The translations under genes were made by a program, and so were the position numbers. The notes under the pieces are model-generated. The model was not told where the DNA came from. It ran no database searches and saw nothing but the letters and a program-made list of their open reading frames with translations. 9,845 nucleotides of DNA from Candidatus Melainabacteria bacterium (GTDB lineage Bacteria; Cyanobacteriota; Vampirovibrionia; LMEP-6097), in assembly GCA_028817775.1 (NCBI GenBank), contig JAPPOW010000226.1, positions 1-9,845 on the forward strand. The letters are read 5' to 3'. Below, in pieces: positions 1 to 5,366 of the stretch (the stretch's first letter is position 1; each line of letters begins with the position of its first letter).

Positions 1-1693
1 TATCCTTCTTCTTAGTGCCGCTCTCTAACAGCTGCGAAGTAAAGTAAGCTAAACCTGGCTCATCACCATCAGCAAAACTCCCTGCAAAAAAGTTAGCTGT
101 CATATAAATCAATGGCAGACTATGATCTTCCTTGAAGATTAGATCTACATCACCTTCTAGTTTTTTGTATTCAAGCTCTAATTTACTCGCCTTAGCTTCC
201 TTAGTATATTTAGGCTTAGTGATCTTTAATAAGTGATCTAATTTCTTTGGATCAATCGGCTCAGCTACAGCTGCACCGTAACCAGCAGCCTTAATTGGAT
301 CTGGAGCAGCATTAGTCGGTTGAGGCAAATCAATCAAAGCTTCACCAGCAGCTTCTGGCAATAATTGCACCACTGATTTATTGTTTGGCACAAAGTATTT
401 CTTAGCAACTCTAATAATATCTTCGTTAGTTACTTTGTTAACTTCATCAACCCAAGTAGCATAGCGAGTCCAGTCATCAGTGACAGCTTCAAAGTAACCA
501 ATCTGCAAGCCTTCATCATAAACACCATCACGTTCATAAACAAAGGCAGACTCTTCGCGCGCCTTGGCTAAGTTAATTTCATCCTCGGTCGCTCCAAGCT
601 TAATCTTCTCAAGCTCAGTATCAATAATTTTCTCTACTTCAGCAATATCAGCATCTTGATTCAGATTAGATATGATTCGAAATAAACCAGTATCATGACT
701 TGGTTCGGGCACACCACTAATCGAGCTAGCAAGTCCAGCATCAACCAGCTTAGGGTAGATACGACTTGATAGACCAGAGAAAACTATATCTGAGATGATG
801 CTTAGTGGCGCACTATCCTCATGCTTAAACTCTGGAATATGGAAAGCCATAGCTAGCATCTTCATCACCCCACCAGATTTAACAATAGTTCTGCGGCTAG
901 CTTCCTGTTCAGGCTCAACAGGCACCTTGGCTCTAATATTTTTCTTCGGCTTATACTTACCAAAATATTTTTGAATTAAAGTCAATGCTTGCTTAGTATC
1001 AAAATTGCCAACCAGTACTGCAACAGCATTATCTGGGTAATAGTAGTTCTCATAGAACTCACGCATATTTTTTGAATTGATATTGTCTAGGTCAGCACGA
1101 TAACCAATTACTGGATTGCGGTAGGTGTGCACACTATAAGCTGTGTTGCGTAAAGTCTCATAGAGACTGCGACCAGGATCATTTTTATTACCTTCTAACT
1201 CTGAAACAATCACTGTGCGCTCAAGCTCAACATCATCATGATCAATACGAGCGTTTTGCATACGGTCAGATTCAATCTGGATCGCTAGCTCTAAATTTTC
1301 TGGCGAAAAGTTTTCGAAATAAGCAGTATAGTCATCTGAAGTGAAAGCATTGAAAATACCACCATGTAATTGAATCGCCTGAGCAATCTCACCCTTGCCA
1401 AATTTATCAGTACCCTTGAACATGATGTGCTCAAGGAAGTGGGCCATACCTGTAAGATTAGGCTGCTCATTGCGGCTACCAACTTTGTACCAAACCTGCC
1501 AAGATAAAGCTGGCAAATCACGCTTCGGCTTAAGTAGGATTTTCATGCCATTATCAAGCTGGTATTCATCAATACCTGCAAACGATTTGGTAAACTTAAG
1601 CCCCTTAAGCTTGATAGGACTAGCCTGGCTACTGGTCTGATTCATAAACATTAAACTCCACAATATTAAAACTATTCTTAGCTTTTTGATCAC
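1..1693 (-). CDS. Secreted M16 family zinc metallopeptidase (insulinase/pitrilysin type), C-terminal part outside the window
   Basis: This is a zinc-dependent peptidase that should act outside the cytoplasmic membrane. The inverted zinc motif HFLEH lies at residues 85-89 (H85 and H89 bind zinc, E88 is the general base). The third ligand is E165, in an E-x6-E pair (E158/E165) 76 residues after the motif. A typical M16 C-terminal domain follows, beginning near 'VGNFDTKQALTLI'. A second M16-like half starts near position 180 and reaches 'GLAYFTSQLLESGT' at the edge. That part resembles an M16 N-terminal domain without HxxEH, so this is probably the two-domain type of roughly 900 residues with one active site. 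I chose the GTG start at 1693 because the first 24 residues then form a signal peptide: MIKK, a hydrophobic core, and SQA before the cleavage site. The ATGs at 1651 and 1645 would remove it. Frame is open to position 1. It diverges from atpC. Confidence 0.9.
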   Translation of the reverse strand, partial: MIKKLRIVLILWSLMFMNQTSSQASPIKLKGLKFTKSFAGIDEYQLDNGMKILLKPKRDLPALSWQVWYKVGSRNEQPNLTGMAHFLEHIMFKGTDKFGKGEIAQAIQLHGGIFNAFTSDDYTAYFENFSPENLELAIQIESDRMQNARIDHDDVELERTVIVSELEGNKNDPGRSLYETLRNTAYSVHTYRNPVIGYRADLDNINSKNMREFYENYYYPDNAVAVLVGNFDTKQALTLIQKYFGKYKPKKNIRAKVPVEPEQEASRRTIVKSGGVMKMLAMAFHIPEFKHEDSAPLSIISDIVFSGLSSRIYPKLVDAGLASSISGVPEPSHDTGLFRIISNLNQDADIAEVEKIIDTELEKIKLGATEDEINLAKAREESAFVYERDGVYDEGLQIGYFEAVTDDWTRYATWVDEVNKVTNEDIIRVAKKYFVPNNKSVVQLLPEAAGEALIDLPQPTNAAPDPIKAAGYGAAVAEPIDPKKLDHLLKITKPKYTKEAKASKLELEYKKLEGDVDLIFKEDHSLPLIYMTANFFAGSFADGDEPGLAYFTSQLLESGTKKKD

Positions 1694-1700
1694 AGCCTTT

Positions 1701-1709
1701 AGAATAGCA
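1701..1709 (-). promoter_or_regulatory. Extended -10 promoter of the M16 peptidase gene
   Basis: Read on the minus strand the bases are TGC-TATTCT, an extended -10 (TGn plus a hexamer matching TATAAT at four of six positions). It ends 7 bases before the GTG start at 1693, so the transcript would begin at or next to the start codon. No good -35 is visible; a 17-bp spacer would put it on the -10 of atpC. The element is inferred from sequence only. Confidence 0.45.
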
Positions 1710-1721
1710 CCGTCCTTACAG

Positions 1722-1730
1722 TGCTATAAT
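1722..1730 (+). promoter_or_regulatory. Extended -10 promoter of atpC
   Basis: TGC-TATAAT is a perfect -10 hexamer with the TGn extension, ending 7 bases before the atpC ATG at 1738. The predicted transcription start falls on or within a base or two of the ATG, and no Shine-Dalgarno sequence lies in the remaining bases (taagttc). The -35 position (about 1702-1707) has no consensus match but coincides with the opposing -10 of the peptidase promoter. Confidence 0.65.
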
Positions 1731-1737
1731 TAAGTTC

Positions 1738-2169
1738 ATGTCAAAATTACTCGAGCTTGAGATCACCACTCCAGAAGGCAAATTGCTGGAAGATAAGGTC
1801 AGCAATTTAGTAGCTGAAACCGAAGAAGGTGAACTTGGCATTCTCTATGATCACGCTGAAATGCGTGCCAAATTAGCTAATACCGCTGTACGTTTCAAAA
1901 ATGAATCAGGCACTGAAGATGTATATGCAGTACTTGGCGGAGTGATTGAACTTGCTAATAACAAAATAACAATATTAACTAATTTTGCTGAGCGCGGTGC
2001 TGATATAGATGAAGCAGAAGCTGAGGCTGAAGCAGAGCGTGCTCGTGCTGAGTTTCAGACCTTGAGTCCAGATGCTGCTAAGCAGGATCCACATTTAGTC
2101 CTTGCTGAAGCAAGATTACAGCGTCAGCTATTGAAACTTAAAGCTGCAAGATTGTCGAAGACGCTCTAA
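1738..2169 (+). CDS. atpC: F1Fo ATP synthase epsilon subunit
   Basis: This is the epsilon subunit of the F1 central stalk, which couples rotation to catalysis and can inhibit ATP hydrolysis through its C-terminal helices. The 143-residue length is usual for the family. Residues 1-88 form the N-terminal beta sandwich, with the recognisable start 'LELEITTPEGKLLEDKV' and the family motif 'GELGILYDHAEM' (compare GEFGVLPNHAPL in other bacteria), then a GGV turn near 67-69. Residues 89-143 are the helical C-terminal domain, rich in Ala and Glu. The gene normally ends the atp operon or follows atpD. Here it is preceded by a divergent peptidase and has its own promoter, so it is detached from the other subunits. 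The final bases overlap an inverted repeat (2162-2171 with 2229-2238). Confidence 0.93.
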   Translation: MSKLLELEITTPEGKLLEDKVSNLVAETEEGELGILYDHAEMRAKLANTAVRFKNESGTEDVYAVLGGVIELANNKITILTNFAERGADIDEAEAEAEAERARAEFQTLSPDAAKQDPHLVLAEARLQRQLLKLKAARLSKTL

Positions 2170-2238
2170 CGGGGAAATTAAGTAGAGCCTCAACCCTACC
2201 TACAATAACAACCCTAAGCCCGCTACAGCGTTAGAGCG
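2162..2238. repeat. 10-bp perfect inverted repeat spanning the atpC stop codon
   Basis: CGCTCTAACG at 2162-2171 (containing the atpC stop TAA) is the exact reverse complement of CGTTAGAGCG at 2229-2238, with 57 bases between. The right arm is part of the octamer array just upstream of the SRP RNA promoter. It might act at the end of atpC mRNA, but the loop is long and no U-run follows, so it is not a standard terminator. Confidence 0.5.
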
Positions 2239-2254
2239 CTACAGCCTTACAGCG
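2223..2254 (+). repeat. Four tandem degenerate octamers upstream of the SRP RNA promoter
   Basis: The stretch divides into four consecutive 8-base units, CTACAGCG, TTAGAGCG, CTACAGCC and TTACAGCG, with consensus YTACAGCG. It ends 6 bases before the -35 hexamer of the SRP RNA gene. A related octamer in inverted orientation lies over the atpC stop codon. The array could bind a regulator or be a decayed repeat; no known binding site is recognised. Confidence 0.45.
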
Positions 2255-2260
2255 TCTTAC

Positions 2261-2290
2261 TTGAAGCTATAAATTAGACCGTGATACAAT
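2261..2290 (+). promoter_or_regulatory. Promoter of the SRP RNA gene
   Basis: A -35 hexamer TTGAAG (2261-2266) is separated by 18 bases from a -10 hexamer TACAAT (2285-2290), which carries the TGn extension (TGA at 2282-2284). The predicted 5' end of the RNA at 2298 follows after 7 bases. This is the most complete sigma-70 type promoter on the plus strand of the window and suits a highly expressed stable RNA. Confidence 0.65.
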
Positions 2291-2297
2291 ACTAAAC

Positions 2298-2383
2298 GCT
2301 GCGGGCGGTGAACGCTCGCGAACCTGGTCAGATGGGAAACCAAGCAGCCATAAGCATTTTGCTTTCAGGTGCCTGCAGCACTC
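2298..2383 (+). ncRNA. ffs: Signal recognition particle RNA, small bacterial (4.5S) type
   Basis: This RNA would be the scaffold of the bacterial SRP, binding Ffh and targeting nascent membrane proteins to FtsY and SecYEG. The diagnostic core is helix 8. GGTCAG at 2326-2331 and AGCAGCC at 2343-2349 match the conserved asymmetric loop strands. They enclose a stem TGG/CCA (2333-2335 and 2340-2342) capped by a GAAA tetraloop of GNRA type (2336-2339). The ends pair as well: GCTGCGGGC at 2298-2306 with GCCTGCAGC at 2371-2379, nine pairs with one G-U. The length of about 82-86 bases is near the small bacterial form. Flanking 'gaacc' and 'ataagc' also recall known 4.5S RNAs. A run CTCTTTT follows, but there is no classical terminator. 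The middle helices are not fully worked out; 2352-2364 could form its own small hairpin. Confidence 0.85.
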
Positions 2384-2434
2384 TTTTAATCTAGTCTAAA
2401 TTATTAAAACTGCAGTATTTGAAGACTTAAAGGG

Positions 2435-2440
2435 TATAAG
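2435..2440 (+). promoter_or_regulatory. -10 element before the MshEN-like gene
   Basis: TATAAG ends 6 bases before the ATG at 2447, placing the expected transcription start at the ATG. The purine run AAAGGG upstream (2429-2434) is too far from the ATG, 12 bases, to serve as a normal ribosome binding site. No clear -35 is visible. Confidence 0.45.
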
Positions 2441-2446
2441 ACCACT

Positions 2447-2659
2447 ATGGAAGGACAACAGAACAAAAGATACAAACTTGGGGAAATTTTAATTCAGTTA
2501 GGCGCTCTTAATGAAGATGAGCTAAACAAAGCACTTGAGATTCAAGCTAATCAGCCAACTGACGAAAAGCACCCTATCGGCAGAATCCTTCTGGAGCAAG
2601 GTTCTATTGAACCAAATGATTTGATTGAAGCAATCAAAATCCAATCAATGCAGTCATAA
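2447..2659 (+). CDS. Stand-alone MshEN / GspE N-terminal domain protein, possible cyclic-di-GMP binder
   Basis: The 70-residue protein consists almost only of two copies of the motif LGxxLxxxGxxxxxxLxxx(L/I)xxQ. Copy one is residues 10-33, starting K-L-G and ending in Q33. Copy two is residues 43-66, starting P-I-G and ending in Q66. A 9-residue linker joins them. This is the pattern of the MshEN domain found at the N terminus of type II secretion and type IV pilus ATPases, where it binds cyclic-di-GMP. The usual leading arginine is lysine in copy one and proline in copy two, so ligand binding is uncertain. No ATPase domain is attached, and there is no signal peptide or membrane segment, so a cytoplasmic adaptor or sensor is likely. 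The GHMP kinase gene starts 21 bp downstream, so the two are probably co-transcribed. Confidence 0.8.
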   Translation: MEGQQNKRYKLGEILIQLGALNEDELNKALEIQANQPTDEKHPIGRILLEQGSIEPNDLIEAIKIQSMQS

Positions 2660-2665
2660 GCCTGA

Positions 2666-2694
2666 CGTCATTGCGAGCGTATGCGAAGCAATCC
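2666..2694. repeat. Short palindromic repeat of the GTCATTGCGAG...GCAATCC family, at the kinase start
   Basis: The element begins CGTCATTGCGAG and ends GAAGCAATCC, with ATTGC (2670-2674) and GCAAT (2688-2692) as inverted arms. A second copy with the same ends lies at 3204-3238. Sequences of this form are, from memory, scattered as repeats in many unrelated bacterial genomes. The ATG at 2681 of the downstream gene lies inside it. Confidence 0.7.
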
Positions 2695-4084
2695 ATCCTA
2701 TTCCAAACAAGAATTACAAGAACAAATTTCTGATTCAAACTCAGAATTGATGATGTCGCTTGCTGAGCAATACTCAGATCAATCCATAGTATCCAGTAAA
2801 ATCTCACGCATAAAAGAAATGCTCAGCTGCTCAGAGCTGGCAGCTAGTACAGAAACTCATATAGCCCGCTGCCCAGGTCGCATCAGCTTAAGCAAGCACG
2901 CTGACTATATCAACAACGACTTACTTTACTTACTTGATGACAGAGATATTTTTGTTACAGCTCAAAAAAATGACAAGAACAAACTTGTATTAGTAAACCT
3001 CAAAGCTGAGTTTGAAAATATAGAGCTTGATTTAGATGCTGAAGCTGATCCTAGCAAGTGGTACTTCTATCCAGCCAAACTCTATCAAGCCCTAGCTCAA
3101 GATAGCCAAGGACTAACTCTAGTTTATAGTAGTGACTTGCCAGAAGCAGCTGGTTTGAGTTCTTCTCACGCTTTAATGCTTAGCACCTATATTGCAATTG
3201 ATACGTCATTGCGAGGAGCGAAAGCGACGTGGCAATCCAGTCCAGAGACTAGGATTCAAAACAAAGCAAAGTTAACTGAAATAATTGAATTACTTCAATC
3301 AATTGAACACGCCCGTGGTTTCAAATCAGGGCTAGGAGACCAAAGTGCACAATTATTTGGGCGCAAAGATCAGTTCTGCTTTATCAAGCTCAAACCAGAG
3401 TTGCAAGTAGAATATCAGCCTATCCCAGATGACTTTGCCCTCATAACTGCAACCAGTCCAGAGCGTGCTGACAAAAACATGCCAGAGTTTGCCGCAGCCA
3501 ATGAAAATATCAAAGCTTATAAATCAATCAATAACATTGCTAAAGAGTATGGTTGTGATTATTTGGGAGATTTGATTTATAACTTTTCTGATAAAGAGAT
3601 CTTTGACATTCTCAACAACATCAGCGATAGCAAACTACGTGGGCTTACATTATACGGGCTAGGCGAAGCAGCGAGGGTTAAAAATCTCAAATCTAACTTG
3701 AGCACAGGAGCCATCGGAACACACCTAAATCTATCTCAGCAAGCCGAACAAAACTTCACCCGAGACGGGGACCAATGGCGGTCGTTGACAGACTTAGAGA
3801 GCTCAAGCTACGAGCTAAACCCAAGTAAACCCCTAGCAGAACATAGTGGCATCTACCGGGCCAGTACATTAATTAATGATCAACTACAAACCTTTGCTAC
3901 TAGTCTTAAGGGGGTATGTGGCAGCTCAATTAGCGGTGCAGGGCTTGGTGGTAGTAATAATATAATCTGCCGAAAGCCCCTAGCAGAATCACTCAAATCC
4001 AGTCTCTCAAAGGATTTCCACCTAGATCAAAAAGTTGAGATACACCAATCGAATTCGAGCAATGCAGCTTATGTAATCATCTAA
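2681..4084 (+). CDS. GHMP-family sugar kinase, galactokinase-like
   Basis: This is probably a cytoplasmic ATP-dependent sugar kinase. The three GHMP motifs are present: 'CPGRISLSKHADY' at 64-76 (galactokinase signature region), the phosphate-binding loop 'PEAAGLSSSHA' at 154-164, and 'SGAGLGGS' at 418-425. 'SGLGDQSAQLFG' at 216-227 supplies the likely catalytic Asp220. In classical galactokinases the first motif reads GEHTDY; here it is SKHADY, with Lys for the sugar-binding Glu, so galactose is not assured as substrate. At 467 residues it is longer than usual. Extra parts are the N-terminal stretch and residues 174-190, which come from a repeat insert. The start at 2681 lies within a repeat and has no clear ribosome binding site; ATG at 2750 or 2753 (Met24/Met25) is a good alternative and leaves all motifs intact. 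It follows the MshEN-like gene by 21 bp. Confidence 0.82.
   Translation: MRSNPSYSKQELQEQISDSNSELMMSLAEQYSDQSIVSSKISRIKEMLSCSELAASTETHIARCPGRISLSKHADYINNDLLYLLDDRDIFVTAQKNDKNKLVLVNLKAEFENIELDLDAEADPSKWYFYPAKLYQALAQDSQGLTLVYSSDLPEAAGLSSSHALMLSTYIAIDTSLRGAKATWQSSPETRIQNKAKLTEIIELLQSIEHARGFKSGLGDQSAQLFGRKDQFCFIKLKPELQVEYQPIPDDFALITATSPERADKNMPEFAAANENIKAYKSINNIAKEYGCDYLGDLIYNFSDKEIFDILNNISDSKLRGLTLYGLGEAARVKNLKSNLSTGAIGTHLNLSQQAEQNFTRDGDQWRSLTDLESSSYELNPSKPLAEHSGIYRASTLINDQLQTFATSLKGVCGSSISGAGLGGSNNIICRKPLAESLKSSLSKDFHLDQKVEIHQSNSSNAAYVII
3204..3238. repeat. Second copy of the palindromic repeat, in frame inside the GHMP kinase
   Basis: It starts CGTCATTGCGAG, as does the copy at 2666, and ends GGCAATCC, with ATTGC/GCAAT arms around a GAGCGAAAGCGACG core. 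It encodes about residues 174-186 (from TSLRGAKATWQS) and keeps the frame. It falls between the phosphate-binding loop helix and the GLGDQ motif, where an extra surface loop could be tolerated. Confidence 0.75.
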
Positions 4085-4114
4085 ACGGATAACAAAACTT
4101 TAATAGCTAGCGGG

Positions 4115-4120
4115 TATATT
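4115..4120 (+). promoter_or_regulatory. -10 element before the small secreted protein gene
   Basis: TATATT ends 9 bases before the ATG at 4130. It is preceded by GGG, as is the -10 at 2435. No Shine-Dalgarno sequence is visible in the intervening gcaattaag, and no clear -35. It would give a leader of at most a few bases. Confidence 0.4.
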
Positions 4121-4129
4121 GCAATTAAG

Positions 4130-4597
4130 ATGTCACGAGGTCTCATCATCGCGCTCTGTTGCGCTCTATCACTGCAATACGCGCCAGCACAAGCTGGAGA
4201 CATAAAGAACTATGAGATCTTAGAAACAATCAAAATCCCAGAAAATATCAATGAGCTAGAACCAAACTACACTAGAGCTCAAAGCATAGTGAGCTCTGAA
4301 GACCACTTTAGTAATTTTATTCAAACAGGGAAGAAAAAGAAAAAAGCTAAAGTCACGTCTTCTAAAAAGTTTGGACCAGTCAAAGTCAACTTCTTGCTCA
4401 ACCCATTTCGCATGAACCGTACCGGCATCACTTTCGACATTGATTTACTTGAATCAATGAGAATACTCTCTAGCCACCAAAGTTTAGAAGAAAGTTTCAA
4501 AGCCTCAGCTGAGCACCATATCATCACCGACGAAGTCAAAAGCCAGCTACATAAAGTAGGCTCATGGTTTAAGCAATCAAAGACATCGCTAAATTAA
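4130..4597 (+). CDS. Small secreted protein of unknown function
   Basis: I do not recognise a family. Residues 1-22 form a signal peptide: MSRG, a hydrophobic segment, then AQA before a likely cleavage ahead of Gly23. The mature protein of about 133 residues should be periplasmic or exported. It has an acidic N-terminal stretch, a run of five lysines at 68-72 continuing as a basic patch to residue 80, a short beta-like segment (about 81-104, 'FGPVKVNFLLNPF...GITFDID'), and a helical C terminus. No cysteine remains after cleavage, and there is no lipobox, although two Cys occur in the signal peptide. The reading frame has an apparent promoter of its own and a signal peptide, which supports a real gene. 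Its last 29 bases overlap the 3' end of the convergent murI gene. Confidence 0.72.
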   Translation: MSRGLIIALCCALSLQYAPAQAGDIKNYEILETIKIPENINELEPNYTRAQSIVSSEDHFSNFIQTGKKKKKAKVTSSKKFGPVKVNFLLNPFRMNRTGITFDIDLLESMRILSSHQSLEESFKASAEHHIITDEVKSQLHKVGSWFKQSKTSLN

Positions 4598-5366
4598 TAT
4601 AATCAGAATCTGACTTAGAGAAATAAACATCAAGCTCGATCTCTTGGTCTTTTTTGCATTGATAATTCAATAAACCATCATCAAAGATAGAAGCTTCAAA
4701 CTGCTCTAGGACTAGCTTAGCTGGGTCAATATATTTATAACTGTCATCCTGAGAAGCTATGGGATCCTGACGCCCTTCAGGGCTCAGGATGACAGAGCGA
4801 CGTAAGGATCCCTCTGGTACCTCACTAGTTAAAAATGCATAGTGAGTACAACCAATAATCACTTGCTTAATATCTTCTGGTAGCTGCTCTAAATGAGCTT
4901 GCCATCTCTCCCGCCCCAATTCAAGATCACCAGCCTCAACTGCTGGCACAAGATCAGTACAAGCCACAGGATGAATATCAACATTCCAATCTATGTAACG
5001 TCCAGAATCAATAGTTGCTTGGGTTGCTAATAATGCAACCTGCTCATCATAGTTAGTCTCAGCAAAATGTTTAGTCATCACGTCATTGAGACTAATAACC
5101 TGAAAGAAATAATCATCAAAATCAATCTCAGCAAGATACATCGAACTTGAGTTACAAGCGGAGATCAGGACATCAACTTCTTTCTCTTGCATATAGTCAG
5201 CAATCTCAACTACGTAGGATTTTAACTGCTCTGGGCTCTTAGTGCCATAAGGCGCGCGCGCTGAATCACCAAAATAAACATAGCTATAGCGTGACTGATA
5301 CTTCTCTACAAACTCCCGCAATACCGAAAGCCCACCCAAGCCTGAATCATAGAAGCCCAGTTTCAT
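4569..5366 (-). CDS. murI: Glutamate racemase
   Basis: This cytoplasmic, cofactor-independent enzyme converts L- to D-glutamate for peptidoglycan. Family landmarks are complete. 'FYDSGLGGLSV' at 5-15 carries Asp7, 'YFGDSARAPYG' is at 31-41, the first catalytic cysteine is Cys71 in 'SACNSSS', and the second is Cys173 in 'IGCTHYAFL'. The 265-residue length is normal, but it includes an unusual segment at about 184-209 (from PEGSLRR to SQDDS). That segment is encoded by a palindromic repeat right after the second catalytic motif, in a region that is a loop in the family. The ATG overlaps the amiC stop codon by one base (TAATG), so translation is probably coupled to amiC and no separate ribosome binding site is needed. 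Confidence 0.94.
   Translation of the reverse strand: MKLGFYDSGLGGLSVLREFVEKYQSRYSYVYFGDSARAPYGTKSPEQLKSYVVEIADYMQEKEVDVLISACNSSSMYLAEIDFDDYFFQVISLNDVMTKHFAETNYDEQVALLATQATIDSGRYIDWNVDIHPVACTDLVPAVEAGDLELGRERWQAHLEQLPEDIKQVIIGCTHYAFLTSEVPEGSLRRSVILSPEGRQDPIASQDDSYKYIDPAKLVLEQFEASIFDDGLLNYQCKKDQEIELDVYFSKSDSDYINLAMSLIA
4741..4812. repeat. Composite palindromic repeat inserted in frame in murI
   Basis: CTGTCATCCTGAG at 4741-4753 and CTCAGGATGACAG at 4783-4795 are perfect 13-base inverted arms. A second pair, GGGATCC at 4761-4767 and GGATCCC at 4806-4812, interlocks with the first. A small CCCT/AGGG hairpin (4773-4782) sits in the centre. The 72 bases equal 24 codons and are open in the murI frame. 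The ends GTCAT...GAG and ...ATCC resemble the kinase repeats, though the internal sequence differs. Confidence 0.85.

Noticed and set aside
1291..1640. Short open frames on both strands within the M16 peptidase
   Set aside because: They lie in other frames of a gene with clear HFLEH and E-x6-E motifs and show no family features.
2162..2238. Rho-independent terminator for atpC
   Set aside because: The arms pair perfectly but the loop is 57 bases and no T-run follows.
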